From positions 47,504-111,503 of the forward strand of contig NZ_LBFC01000021.1 of the NCBI RefSeq assembly GCF_001990485.1: 64,000 nt of DNA, read 5' to 3'. The notes under the pieces are model-generated. The model saw nothing but the letters and a program-made list of their open reading frames with translations. It was not told the origin of the DNA and ran no database searches. The stretch comes from Thermosipho affectus (GTDB taxonomy: Bacteria > Thermotogota > Thermotogae > Thermotogales > Fervidobacteriaceae). Both the position numbers and the translations under genes were made by a program. Shown piece after piece: positions 8,932-20,213 of this stretch (the first letter of the stretch is position 1; each line of letters begins with the position of its first letter).

Positions 8932-9576
8932 TTAAAATGTTTTTATTTCTTTGTTAATAATTAGATTTGCATCTGTTAATTTAAGTACCTCATCAATTGT
9001 AGTTTCTTCGGAAATTTCTTTTAATACTAATCCTTCATTTGTAGGTTCAATTACGGCAAGTTCTGTGACTATTAAATCTACACGTCTAACCGAAGTTAAA
9101 GGTAATGTGCATTTTTTAACAATTTTTGGTTTTCCCTTTGCAGTATGGGTCATTGCGACTATAACTTTTTTTGCACCTGTGACTAAATCCATAGCGCCAC
9201 CCATACCAGGAATCATTTTGTTTGGAATCATCCAATTTGCAAGGTGTCCTTCTTCGTCTACTTGGAGGCCACCGAGTACAGTAATATCTAAATGTCCTCC
9301 ACGGATTATTCCAAAGGAAAAGGCGCTATCAAAGGTCATTGCACCGGGCAATGCTGTAACATAACTTCCACCTGCATTTGTCAAATCTTTGTTTTCAAGA
9401 CCTACATTTGGAGCAGGTCCCATACCGATAATACCATTTTCGCTTTGAAAAAACACGTGAATATTTTTTGGAATGTAATTTGCCACTAGAGTGGGTAATC
9501 CTATTCCAAGATTTACCAATTGCCCATCTTTCAATTCCTTGGCTACTCGTATTGCAATTTTTTCTTTTATATTCAT
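8932..9576 (-). CDS. 3-oxoacid/acetoacetate CoA-transferase, subunit B
   Basis: Small catalytic subunit of a class I CoA-transferase (AtoA/CtfB/ScoB type), 214 residues. The active-site glutamate, which carries the covalent CoA thioester, is Glu46 in the [11 protein letters not shown] motif. It moves CoA between acyl-CoA and acetoacetate in complex with subunit A, encoded just upstream. The start ATG overlaps the stop of subunit A (ATGA). Which carboxylic acid is preferred cannot be told from sequence. Confidence 0.93.
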   Translation of the reverse strand: MNIKEKIAIRVAKELKDGQLVNLGIGLPTLVANYIPKNIHVFFQSENGIIGMGPAPNVGLENKDLTNAGGSYVTALPGAMTFDSAFSFGIIRGGHLDITVLGGLQVDEEGHLANWMIPNKMIPGMGGAMDLVTGAKKVIVAMTHTAKGKPKIVKKCTLPLTSVRRVDLIVTELAVIEPTNEGLVLKEISEETTIDEVLKLTDANLIINKEIKTF

Positions 9577-10223
9577 TTTTCCACCCCCACAATGTAATCG
9601 ACGATTACTCCTGGAATTTTTATTTCATTTGGGGCGAGTGAACCTGTGGGGACTGTTTCTTCTACTTCTACTATTACCATTTTGGCGGCAAGTGCCATTA
9701 GTGGATTGAAATTTTCTGCGGTAAGATTAAATACTAAATTCCCCATGTAGTCTGACTTTTTAGCTTTAATAATGGATATGTCTGCGTGTAATGGGAGTTC
9801 TAAAAGGTATTTTTTTCCATCAATTTCTAATAGTTTTTTTCCGTTTTCTACCACGGTTCCTACTCCAGTAGGTGTTAGTATTCCTCCCAATCCTACCCCA
9901 GCAGCACGAATTCTTTCGGCTAGTGTTCCTTGTGGAACTAATTCAACTTCTAAGCTTCCTTCTATCATTTGTTTTTGAGTTTCTGGATTTGTTCCAATGT
10001 GTGAAACTATTACTTTTTTACATAACTTATTTTTTATTAATTTACCTATTCCTTTGTCTTCAAATGCCGTATCGTTTGCTATAACAGTGAGACTTGAGAT
10101 CTTATTTTTTACTATTTCGTCAATAATTTTTTCTGGAGTACCTACTCCAAGGAACCCACCAATCATTAAAGTAGCTCCTTCGTATATTAGTGTCTTGATT
10201 TCTGATATATCTATTACTTTCAA
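9573..10223 (-). CDS. 3-oxoacid/acetoacetate CoA-transferase, subunit A
   Basis: Subunit A of the class I CoA-transferase (AtoD/CtfA/ScoA type), 216 residues, forming a heteromer with the product of the overlapping downstream gene. The conserved [14 protein letters not shown] near residues 22-35 and the [10 protein letters not shown] region are family features. It is the first gene of the three-gene acetoacetate operon, with GGGGGGAG before the ATG and a good promoter about 40 bases upstream. Confidence 0.93.
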   Translation of the reverse strand: MKVIDISEIKTLIYEGATLMIGGFLGVGTPEKIIDEIVKNKISSLTVIANDTAFEDKGIGKLIKNKLCKKVIVSHIGTNPETQKQMIEGSLEVELVPQGTLAERIRAAGVGLGGILTPTGVGTVVENGKKLLEIDGKKYLLELPLHADISIIKAKKSDYMGNLVFNLTAENFNPLMALAAKMVIVEVEETVPTGSLAPNEIKIPGVIVDYIVGVEK

Positions 10224-10261
10224 AAAATCTCCCCCCTTTTTTGTAAAAATGTTTCAAAGAA

Positions 10262-10290
10262 ATTATAACGTTTTTCTAAAAATTATTCAA
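10262..10290 (-). promoter_or_regulatory. Promoter of the CoA-transferase/thiolase operon
   Basis: On the minus strand TTGAAT (10285-10290), a 17-base spacer and TATAAT (10262-10267), 39 bases before the subunit A start codon. No clear operator palindrome was seen. Confidence 0.8.
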
Positions 10291-10340
10291 AAAGGAAAAG
10301 AGCAGAAAATTTAAGGTTTTTTGGTTATAAAACCTAATAA

Positions 10341-10366
10341 AAAAAAACTCCAGGATTTCCTGGAGT

Positions 10367-10368
<2 letters not shown>
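10341..10368 (-). terminator. Intrinsic terminator after nfnB
   Basis: AAACTCCAGG and CCTGGAGTTT form a 10-bp stem with a 4-base loop. On the minus strand it is followed by a T-run. It ends the long minus-strand operon that begins at cheR. Confidence 0.9.
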
Positions 10369-12570
<2,202 letters not shown>

Positions 12571-12583
12571 TAAAAGCCCTCCT

Positions 12584-13438
12584 TTAAATAGTAGATTTAT
12601 GACTTTGGATTTTTTTTGCTGCAAATGATATGGAAAAGTTCAATATTTTTTCGATGTCCCATTTTTTTATATATCCATACAAATAAGCTGCAGAAACAGC
12701 GTCTCCAGCGCCTGTGGTGTTTACTACTTTTACTTTTTTTGCCTTTTTTTGTATCATTTGCTTTTTGTTAGCGTATAAAACACCATCTTTTCCCATCTTT
12801 AAGATAACGTTATTTGTGTATTTTAAAAGATGTTGTATATTGTCTTTTAGAGTTTGTTTTTTTGATATTTGTTGTATTTCTTGAAGATTCAAAGATACCA
12901 TTTCAGGTTTGAATTTTTTAATAATTTCAAATTGGCTAGTTTCTGAAAGTTCTACAAATGAAATTTTTGAATTTTTAAGTGCTCTAATAAGGGTGTTTTC
13001 TGGAATACCTGTTTGGATAAATGAAAGTTCCATTTTTTCCGGAATTTGGTCTTCTGATAAAAATTTATTTGCTCCAAGGTTGTGAAATATTGTGTTATTT
13101 CCATTTTTATCTATTATTATACTGGTAACAGCAGTAGATGTGTTTGCAATTTTTGGAGTAAATAGTAATATATTTTCAAGTGAATTTTTAATGAATTTTC
13201 CAAAGATATCATTTCCAATACATGAGATAAGCCTTACCTTTAGACCGAGTTTTGATAAATTTACTGCAACATTTGTAGCTTTTCCGCCTGTGGAAAGAAC
13301 GGTAAAATTTGAAATGTTGTTGTTTTCTAATTTAATAGAGTCTACGTAGTAAAGTATATCTAGATTTGTTTTTCCTATACATACAATATCAACTTTCTCT
13401 TTGTAAAACAATGGAAGCAGCCCCCAATATACCAGCAT
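12584..13438 (-). CDS. PfkB/ribokinase-family sugar kinase
   Basis: Cytoplasmic kinase of the PfkB superfamily, about 284 residues. The first family motif is degenerate around STGGKATNVAVNLSKLG, and the second carries the catalytic Asp in NTTGAGDAVSAAY. The sugar or nucleoside substrate is not predictable. The start is uncertain: the ATG at 13438 lies 50 bases inside the upstream ROK gene, and a TTG at 13411 with a GGGGG tract before it is an alternative. It lies between the ROK kinase and nfnA in one operon. Confidence 0.85.
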   Translation of the reverse strand: MLVYWGLLPLFYKEKVDIVCIGKTNLDILYYVDSIKLENNNISNFTVLSTGGKATNVAVNLSKLGLKVRLISCIGNDIFGKFIKNSLENILLFTPKIANTSTAVTSIIIDKNGNNTIFHNLGANKFLSEDQIPEKMELSFIQTGIPENTLIRALKNSKISFVELSETSQFEIIKKFKPEMVSLNLQEIQQISKKQTLKDNIQHLLKYTNNVILKMGKDGVLYANKKQMIQKKAKKVKVVNTTGAGDAVSAAYLYGYIKKWDIEKILNFSISFAAKKIQSHKSTI

Positions 13439-14318
13439 TTTCGACTAAAGGACTTTGAATAATTTCATATGTGTTTTTAAAAGAAGGCATTACAAGTTCA
13501 TCTACCCTTTTCTTAAGTGGATTAAAGAGAATATCTCCTGCTCTTGATACACCGCCTCCGATAATTATAACTTCCGGGTTGAATATGTGGATGAAACTTG
13601 TAATACCTATTGCAAGTGCTTCTACAACTTCATCTTTAATCATATTAGCCAATCTGTCATTTTGTTTTGCTAAATCAAATATGGATTTAGCGGTAATTTC
13701 GTTATCTTTAAATATCAGTGAATCTGGGTATTTCTTTTTCCGTTCCTGTGCCATTCTTACTATCGCAGTAGCTGATGCATAGGCTTCAAGACAACCATAG
13801 TTGCCACAACCACATAAAGGACCGTTTGGATTTATTATTACATGTCCTAATTCTGTGCCGATACCGTTATTTCCAGTAATTAATTTGTTGTGAGATATAA
13901 CTCCTCCTCCTACACCCGTTCCAAGTGTTAATGCCACAATGTGTTTTTTTCCTTTTCCAGCTCCAAACCATTTTTCACCTAAGACAAAAGAATTTGCATC
14001 ATTTTCTATGTAGACTTTTTTATTTAATAATTTTAAAAGTTCTGGTCCAAGCTCAAAGTTATGCCAATCTGGGAAGTTTGGTGAAAACCTCACAATTCCA
14101 TTATCTTTATCAATTGAACCAGGAGAACCAATTCCAACAGCGTGAAAATCACCATTTGATAATTCCAAAATTGCATCTGCAATCCTTTTGACTACGGTTT
14201 CTCCGCCAAGATGTACTTTGGTTTCTATTGATGATTTTTTTAAAATTTTTCCTGATTTTGTATCTACTAATCCGATTTTCACGTATGTTCCACCAAGATC
14301 AACACCTATGATTTTCAT
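13389..14318 (-). CDS. ROK-family kinase (probable glucokinase)
   Basis: ROK-family sugar kinase of 309 residues, most likely phosphorylating glucose at C6. It has the N-terminal phosphate loop GVDLGGTYVKIG, a second phosphate loop TLGTGVGGG and the zinc motif with its cysteines in PLCGCGNYGCLEAYAS. ROK proteins can also be repressors, but no DNA-binding domain precedes the kinase fold. The start at 14318 has AAAGGAGG before it and overlaps the upstream stop. It is part of the che-radical SAM-nfn operon. Confidence 0.9.
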   Translation of the reverse strand: MKIIGVDLGGTYVKIGLVDTKSGKILKKSSIETKVHLGGETVVKRIADAILELSNGDFHAVGIGSPGSIDKDNGIVRFSPNFPDWHNFELGPELLKLLNKKVYIENDANSFVLGEKWFGAGKGKKHIVALTLGTGVGGGVISHNKLITGNNGIGTELGHVIINPNGPLCGCGNYGCLEAYASATAIVRMAQERKKKYPDSLIFKDNEITAKSIFDLAKQNDRLANMIKDEVVEALAIGITSFIHIFNPEVIIIGGGVSRAGDILFNPLKKRVDELVMPSFKNTYEIIQSPLVENAGILGAASIVLQRES

Positions 14319-15076
14319 TTTGTGGCCTCCTTTGCAAGGTAAAGTGAGCAACATCCTTTATAGTCATAGATTTTGCTTGCAGAATTTACAAAAATATCAG
14401 GAGAGATGTTGTTTAAAAGTACTTCTCTATATTTTCCATGTGGATGCATGCATCCAAGCACGACGGTTTTAAAATGTTTTTGTGCCATATCAAAAACCAT
14501 TTTTACATCATTTATAGCAGGTGGCTTACAGTTTTCAAATTCGGTTTTTTTCGTTGGGATGAATATGTTTAATACTATAGAATCGAAATATTCTTTTAAC
14601 ATTTCCAAACTTTTTATTTCATGAGTTATTTTCCCACAGAAAATCCCGATTGTTATATGTGGTATCTTTTGTGCCTTTAATGGTAAAACAGAGTTTAGTA
14701 TTTCTTCTGGGGATCTAGAGAGCTTGTATATATCTTTCATTACATCTTTATCTGAGAAAAAATCGAAACTTATGACATCCGCGATTTCGTCTATTTCAAA
14801 TGGAGGATTTTTGGGAAAGCCTATGTGAAAATTGTAAATTAAATTATACTTTTCTTTTAGATCTTTTAATTTTTTGATATAACCTTTAAAGGGTATGGTA
14901 CCATCAAACATCATTCCACCACTTATTAGAAATGATTTATATCGTTTTGTGTATCTTTCCATATCATCTATGTGTGTCATACTTTTAATATAAACTCCTC
15001 CACAATGTTTACAGTTTATAGGACAGGATTTTGTAACAGATATGGGTAAAGTTCCAGAAGGATTTACTATTACCAC
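14315..15076 (-). CDS. Radical SAM protein resembling COG1856
   Basis: A 253-residue radical SAM enzyme. The [4Fe-4S]/SAM motif is CPINCKHC (Cx3Cx2C) at about residues 18-25, followed by HCGGVYIKSM and the SAM-binding FLISGGMMFDG. These features resemble the COG1856 group, one partner family of the two-protein lipoyl synthase LipS1/LipS2; that link is a recollection of family features, not a demonstrated function. It starts with GTG inside the end of the preceding radical SAM gene, so the pair is coupled. Confidence 0.72.
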   Translation of the reverse strand: MVIVNPSGTLPISVTKSCPINCKHCGGVYIKSMTHIDDMERYTKRYKSFLISGGMMFDGTIPFKGYIKKLKDLKEKYNLIYNFHIGFPKNPPFEIDEIADVISFDFFSDKDVMKDIYKLSRSPEEILNSVLPLKAQKIPHITIGIFCGKITHEIKSLEMLKEYFDSIVLNIFIPTKKTEFENCKPPAINDVKMVFDMAQKHFKTVVLGCMHPHGKYREVLLNNISPDIFVNSASKIYDYKGCCSLYLAKEATK

Positions 15077-15927
15077 TTAAAATTCACCGCCTTAGTAGTT
15101 AATTTTTCTTTTTCATCAGTTTGTATCCATCCTTTTAATCCTAGAAGTTCCATGTATTCCACTGCTTCTGTGTATTCTGATTTTGTAATTTTTCTGCCAA
15201 TAAGTGGATCGTTTTTTGCTCCAAAATGTGGAATGTACTGTGACATTAGAGAGACAGGTATTCTTGGATCAAGTTCCAATACAAATCTTAAGGCTTTGAA
15301 GTGTCCAGATACATTGTTTGGTAGTACAAGTATTCTAATTATAAGTCCTTTATTTTCAATAAAAGGACCTACTTGCTTGTACATTTCCTTTATTGCAACT
15401 TGCGCAATTTCCCAATAATTGTCAACTTTTGAGTAAATTTTACCATACATAGAGTTCGTATATCGAATGTCGGCAAGGTATATATCTACATAACCTTCAA
15501 GCATCTTTAAAGTTTCTACATTTTCATAACTTGAGGTATTATACACAACTGGTAATTTGAATCCTTTTGATTTTGCGATATTCAATGCTTCTATTATTTG
15601 TGGTACATATTGAGTTGCTGTAACTAGATCCAATGTATGTGCACCACTTTCTTGTAGCTTTAAGAATGCATCCGAAAGTTTTTCAACTGATATTTCTTTA
15701 CCGATACCTTTTTGTGAAAAACCCATATTTTGACAGTATACACATTTCATTGGACAACCTGAAAAAAATACAATTCCCGCCCCATTTTTTCCGGAAATAG
15801 GTGGTTCTTCACCTTTGTGAAGTAATATATTTGCAATCTTAATTTTGGAGTCTGCTCCACAAATTCCCCGTTTTTCATATCTATTTATCATGCATTTTCT
15901 TGGGCATAATGTACATCTTTTTAGCAT
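15070..15927 (-). CDS. Radical SAM protein, PflX-like (COG1313 type)
   Basis: A 285-residue radical SAM enzyme related to pyruvate formate-lyase activating enzymes. An N-terminal cysteine cluster (CTLCPRKC, then GICGAD) precedes the SAM motif SGCPMKCVYCQN (Cx3Cx2C, about residues 53-63). The PflX/COG1313 family has no settled function. No glycyl-radical enzyme is encoded nearby. It starts right after the MCP stop codon and overlaps the second radical SAM gene by seven bases, so both probably act in one process. Confidence 0.82.
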   Translation of the reverse strand: MLKRCTLCPRKCMINRYEKRGICGADSKIKIANILLHKGEEPPISGKNGAGIVFFSGCPMKCVYCQNMGFSQKGIGKEISVEKLSDAFLKLQESGAHTLDLVTATQYVPQIIEALNIAKSKGFKLPVVYNTSSYENVETLKMLEGYVDIYLADIRYTNSMYGKIYSKVDNYWEIAQVAIKEMYKQVGPFIENKGLIIRILVLPNNVSGHFKALRFVLELDPRIPVSLMSQYIPHFGAKNDPLIGRKITKSEYTEAVEYMELLGLKGWIQTDEKEKLTTKAVNFKW

Positions 15928-15928
15928 T

Positions 15929-17188
15929 TTACCCTCCTCTTTTGAGTTCTATAAAATGTTTTTCAAATTCTTGGATTTTATTTCTAACCTTATCTATAGC
16001 ATCTTCAACTTGCTCAAGACCTGCATATAATTCTTCAGTTGCTTCGCGGGTAGTTTTAGAAACTTTGATAATTTTATCGATATTATTTATTGTGGAATTA
16101 TTTATTTCGCTTATAGCGTTAAGTGATTCATTTACTTCCAGTATTTCTTTTGAGGCTTTTTCTGAAATTAAAATGTTTGATGTTATAATTTTTTCGATAT
16201 TTGAGAGTGATTCTTTGGAATTTTTGGCAAGTTCTCTCGTGCTATTTGAAAGTTCCATTATCATCTCTGCAATCCTGGAAAGTCCTTCTCTATCAATATT
16301 TTCTCTGCTTGTTTCAATTGATGCATTTATTGCAAGAACAGTAATGGTATCTGAAATATCCGTTATTTTTTCCGTTAGATTTCCTAGAACATCTGTTAAA
16401 TTTGCAAGTTTAGCACTGGATTCAATTATTTCTTTCATTTGTGCTGTGAAATCTTTGACTTTTTCTGTAGATGTTTCGATTTCAGCAGTTGTTTCTTCAA
16501 TAAATGCGGCAAAATCTTCTACAGATTTGTCAAGTTCATTCATGGCATTTTCTGTATTTTCGGCCATTGATTTTATTTCAGCTGTCGAAGATGAAGTTAA
16601 GACAATATTTTCAAGTATATCTTTGAAGAGATTGTTAACTTTTTCGAAGTTTTCTTGGCTTTTTTTGTTTATAAATATACCAAATATATATCCCAAAGTT
16701 ATGCTAATTATGGATATCAACGGAAGTATAACAGTATAAAATAGCTTTTTGAATTTTTTTATCATTGGAAATAGATCATCTTCGTTAACAGCTGCTACTA
16801 TAAAATTTTCTCCATCGAATGAAAAAGCTGCGATCTTTTTTTTGTTTTCAAATGTATATTCGTATGTGCCTTCCTTTTTTTCTTGCATATACTTGAAGAA
16901 GTTTGGGAGAAGTTTTGAAAAATCTTTTCCAATTTTTGATTTATCATTATGATTTAAAGTTATACCATCTTTAGATACTAGGTAATAATACTCCAGTGTA
17001 TCTTGTTTGAATATTACATTATATGCTTTTGTCTTAGCAATTATATTTATTTTGTCTTCAAATTGTGAAACGGCGGTTTCCTTAAGCGCTCTAGAGAAAA
17101 AAGGAATAACAAAGGTAGTTGCCAATAGCCAAACAATTACCAAAAAACATATGCTAAGCGCTAATGAAAGTTTGGAAAAATTTTTCAT
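15929..17188 (-). CDS. Divergent methyl-accepting chemotaxis protein
   Basis: Membrane chemoreceptor-like protein, 419 residues. One helix lies at about 10-32, followed by an extracytoplasmic sensor region (about 33-148), a second helix (about 150-175) and a roughly 240-residue cytoplasmic coiled coil. No clear HAMP domain is seen. The signalling tip reads LAINASIETSREN, where canonical receptors have a LALNAAIEAARAGE-like tip. That indicates a receptor but one adapted to non-standard partners. It sits downstream of cheA and cheB in the same operon. Confidence 0.83.
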   Translation of the reverse strand: MKNFSKLSLALSICFLVIVWLLATTFVIPFFSRALKETAVSQFEDKINIIAKTKAYNVIFKQDTLEYYYLVSKDGITLNHNDKSKIGKDFSKLLPNFFKYMQEKKEGTYEYTFENKKKIAAFSFDGENFIVAAVNEDDLFPMIKKFKKLFYTVILPLISIISITLGYIFGIFINKKSQENFEKVNNLFKDILENIVLTSSSTAEIKSMAENTENAMNELDKSVEDFAAFIEETTAEIETSTEKVKDFTAQMKEIIESSAKLANLTDVLGNLTEKITDISDTITVLAINASIETSRENIDREGLSRIAEMIMELSNSTRELAKNSKESLSNIEKIITSNILISEKASKEILEVNESLNAISEINNSTINNIDKIIKVSKTTREATEELYAGLEQVEDAIDKVRNKIQEFEKHFIELKRGG

Positions 17189-17212
17189 ATATATCCCTCC
17201 TGAAATAAATAA

Positions 17213-17764
17213 TTACTTTTTCTCATTGTTGAGTGAAACTATTATATTTTTCATTTTTTCAAGTGTTAGTAATGTGAAGTTCTTATTCTTTCTTATATAA
17301 CTATTTGGTAAATAATTAAAATTGGCATCTTTTTGTATAAAAAATTTGACGTTTTTATTTTGGAGTTGTTCTATGTATTGTTGTCCGTCATTTCCCAAAC
17401 CACTTAAAACAAAGATAAGAAAGTTTGAACTTGCATATTTTATTAAAGATCTAAATAATGTATTTATCGAAGGATGTGTAATGGTAGATTTATCTTCAAC
17501 GCTCTTAACTTTGTCTTTGGATATAAATATCAAACTTTTTCCTCCATCTGGTAAAAAAATTCCCTGTGATAATTCTGTAATATTATTCACAATCATTACG
17601 TTTTGATGCGTAGTATTTCTTATATGTTCTGCAAAACTTTCCATGAATTTTCCGGTAAAGTGAATATTTATTATAACTGGTACATTTAATTTTTTATTTA
17701 TATTAACTAGCTCAACTGCATTATTAGGACTACCTGCAGAACCAACTATTATAATCTTATTCAT
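17213..17764 (-). CDS. Stand-alone CheB-type methylesterase domain
   Basis: A 183-residue protein corresponding to the CheB methylesterase domain alone, without the receiver domain. His36 in NIHFTGKF and the Asp in LSGLGNDG match the catalytic His and Asp regions. The serine motif is altered: GSAGSPNN stands where CheB has GASTGG, so the nucleophile is either shifted to Ser9 or lost. The ATG at 17764 is chosen because GGGTGAT lies just before it; it overlaps the cheA end by eight bases. Confidence 0.78.
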   Translation of the reverse strand: MNKIIIVGSAGSPNNAVELVNINKKLNVPVIINIHFTGKFMESFAEHIRNTTHQNVMIVNNITELSQGIFLPDGGKSLIFISKDKVKSVEDKSTITHPSINTLFRSLIKYASSNFLIFVLSGLGNDGQQYIEQLQNKNVKFFIQKDANFNYLPNSYIRKNKNFTLLTLEKMKNIIVSLNNEKK

Positions 17765-19520
17765 TTGCATCACCCAATAATTTATTGATTGTATTTACAA
17801 TTTTTTGTGGAGATTCGTCTTTTGAAATAAATGCATCTGCCCCAGATTCAAGTGCTTTTGATAAGTTGTTCTTTGTAAGAGTACTTAAGAGTATTATAGG
17901 AATATTTTTTTTTGTTTTTTTAATTTTTTTTGTAAGTTCAAAACCATCTAAATTAGGCATTTCAACATCTGATATAATAAGGTCGAAATGTTTATTTTCA
18001 AGTTTTTTTAACCCTTCAATTCCATCTTTTGCGGTTTCGGTCTTGAATTTGGATTTTTCAAGAAAGTTAGAGATAATTTTTCTTGTAATAACAGAATCGT
18101 CTATAATCAGTATCTTTTTGTGATTTTGAGATGTTTTTACGTGTTTATTGAATTTTTCTATATCTATTACAGGGATGGGATATGGAAAAATATTTTTTAC
18201 AAATCCTTTTATGTATGAAAGCTCTTCTGGAACAAACTTCCCATCAAAGATACCAATTATATTTTCTACAACTAATGCTTTGTCATTTTGGGTTATAACC
18301 ACAAATTTTGGCTTTTTTGAATTATATATTACATCATATACTTTATTGCTTAATAGTATTTTACCATCTATTACTTCTTCATACTTTGAAAGCTGGATAA
18401 TATCTGAAGTTTCTATTGAAAATACCATATCCTCGTCTTTTAGTATGAGTACTTTTGTAATGAAATTCTTTATTTCAAAGAAAATAGTAAATTTAGTGCC
18501 TTTATTTTTTTCACTTTCAACTTTAACGTCTCCACCTCTTAGAGTAGAAAAATTTTTAACCATATCTAAACCTATACCTCTACCGGAAAGTTCATCCGCT
18601 TCATCTTTTGAACTAAAGCCTGGTAGAAATATGGCTTCTTGAGGTGAAACATCTAAATTTAATTTTTTTATTTTTTCTTCTATTTTATTATAGTCAATTC
18701 CCCTGCCATCGTCTGAAATCTCAATAAATATTTTATTTTGTTTTATATATGCTTTTATTTCTATATTTCCAATTTCATTTTTGCCGATTTTTTTTCTTTC
18801 TTCAGGTGTTTCAATTCCATGTGCAACGGCGTTTCTTGCAAGGTGTACGAGTATGTTTATTATATCTTTTACATCTTTCTTTTCAATTTTGACGCCTTTT
18901 ACGTTTAGTTTTACATTTATTTTTTTTCCATATCTTTTTGCTTCTTTTTGTACAAGTTCTTTGAAGTCATTTAAAACACTTTCTAAATCTGTAAATAAAA
19001 TACTATCAAGTATTTCGAGCATGTTCTTTTTCAAGTTTTTAATTTGATTTAAGGCGGTTTTTAAATCATTTCTTATAATTGTATTTTCTATTTCCAAGAT
19101 TTGTGAGATAAACTCACTGATTTCGGAAATTTCAAATATGTCTTTTTCTGAAATCATCAAATCTTCTTCTATAGAGATCTTTCCATCAAGTATATCCGAA
19201 AATTTTGAAAGTTCGCTTTCCGTTAAATCTTCTTTTTTATTTGAAATGTTGGAGATTATAGTTATGACGTTGCCCAAAAATGTATTATCGGGTATCTCTT
19301 CATTTTCCGATTTTTCTTTAAAATAACTTTCTATCTTATGGAAAAGCTTTGAAAAATTTTTCATTTCAACAAGACTTGCTGATCCCTTTAAAGTGTGAAA
19401 GATTCTATACAGATCTTTTATATAGCTTTTTTCGTTTTCTTCTTTTATTTTTGAAATAAGTTCTTTTGCTTCTCTAGATTTTTCTGAAAGTTCCGACAGA
19501 AATATTTCTGTAAAATCCAT
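17757..19520 (-). CDS. CheA-type histidine kinase fused to a response-regulator receiver
   Basis: Hybrid chemotaxis kinase of 587 residues. An Hpt domain with His42 (FHTLKGSA) comes first, then a poorly conserved linker/dimerisation region. A HATPase domain follows (RNAVAHGIETPEER, DDGRGID, GRGIGLDMVK), then a divergent CheW-like regulatory region. The C-terminal receiver (about 470-587) has phospho-acceptor Asp518 in SDVEMPNLDG. There is no separate cheY in this cluster, so the fused receiver may act as output or phosphate sink. GGAGTGAT before the ATG at 19520 sets the start. Confidence 0.9.
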   Translation of the reverse strand: MDFTEIFLSELSEKSREAKELISKIKEENEKSYIKDLYRIFHTLKGSASLVEMKNFSKLFHKIESYFKEKSENEEIPDNTFLGNVITIISNISNKKEDLTESELSKFSDILDGKISIEEDLMISEKDIFEISEISEFISQILEIENTIIRNDLKTALNQIKNLKKNMLEILDSILFTDLESVLNDFKELVQKEAKRYGKKINVKLNVKGVKIEKKDVKDIINILVHLARNAVAHGIETPEERKKIGKNEIGNIEIKAYIKQNKIFIEISDDGRGIDYNKIEEKIKKLNLDVSPQEAIFLPGFSSKDEADELSGRGIGLDMVKNFSTLRGGDVKVESEKNKGTKFTIFFEIKNFITKVLILKDEDMVFSIETSDIIQLSKYEEVIDGKILLSNKVYDVIYNSKKPKFVVITQNDKALVVENIIGIFDGKFVPEELSYIKGFVKNIFPYPIPVIDIEKFNKHVKTSQNHKKILIIDDSVITRKIISNFLEKSKFKTETAKDGIEGLKKLENKHFDLIISDVEMPNLDGFELTKKIKKTKKNIPIILLSTLTKNNLSKALESGADAFISKDESPQKIVNTINKLLGDANE

Positions 19521-19524
19521 AATA

Positions 19525-20208
19525 TCACTCCAATATTTGCAGATTACCAAAGTCACATTTTAAGATTTTCATATCGTTACTTTCGAAAACTTTTCCATTT
19601 ATAAGTCTTATTTTGTTGCATTGATATGCATTATGGTTTGTGACGACTACGTGTTTGCCGTCTGTTATCTTTTTTACTGGGATTATTTTTTTGTGTTCTA
19701 TAAATCCAATATACTTATCTACGGGAAATTTTATAACTTCTTTACTTTGAAGTATTGTAACTACATTTTTTTTATAAATAGCAAATTTTTCATCTAATAT
19801 TAGATATTCTTTTTTATCTTTGCCGATCTTTTTTTCATTGTTTTGGGTGGAGGTCCTTATTTGGTGTGGAACAGATATTTTTTCAATATTGTATATAAAA
19901 TATTCATCTTTATCAAATATCACACCTGTGTAGATATCGTTATTTTCTATTTTTTTAGGGGAGTAATTTGTTTCTTTTATTATTCTTGTTATACCAAAGG
20001 CGAATTTTTCAAAAACGAGAAAAAATTTAAGTCTAGGTTTTTTGAGATTTTTATGAGAGTATACGGGATAAAGCTTGTTAGCAAACAAACAAAAACTTAC
20101 ATTATCGGGTGTTTTTATTAGCTTTGAACTTATTCCTGTAATTTTTTCCTTTGGAAGAGCTATTTTGTATATTTTGTTTGTATCTTCTATTTCACATAAA
20201 AAAAACAT
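19525..20208 (-). CDS. Putative tandem CheW-like protein
   Basis: A 227-residue cytoplasmic protein not confidently recognised. Two stretches resemble weak CheW folds: residues 1-75 (beta-rich, with NKLYPVYS then FFLVF and FGITRII) and about 130-215 (EYLILDEKFAIY, IGFIEHKKIIPVKKI, KHVVVT). Its place between cheR and cheA, where cheW often lies, supports a coupling or scaffold role; this is inference. The ATG at 20208 is preferred to a GTG three codons upstream that overlaps the AAGGAG ribosome site. Confidence 0.6.
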   Translation of the reverse strand: MFFLCEIEDTNKIYKIALPKEKITGISSKLIKTPDNVSFCLFANKLYPVYSHKNLKKPRLKFFLVFEKFAFGITRIIKETNYSPKKIENNDIYTGVIFDKDEYFIYNIEKISVPHQIRTSTQNNEKKIGKDKKEYLILDEKFAIYKKNVVTILQSKEVIKFPVDKYIGFIEHKKIIPVKKITDGKHVVVTNHNAYQCNKIRLINGKVFESNDMKILKCDFGNLQILE

Positions 20209-20213
20209 AAAGT

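Noticed and set aside
8951..9364. Long open frame opposite the CoA-transferase subunit B gene, and similar antisense frames elsewhere
   Set aside because: They lack ribosome binding sites, have atypical composition and mirror well-conserved genes on the other strand.
10301..10345. Second hairpin (GGTTTT/AAAACC) behind nfnB
   Set aside because: It is weak and A+T-rich next to a clear terminator at 10345-10368, so there is no need for a second element.
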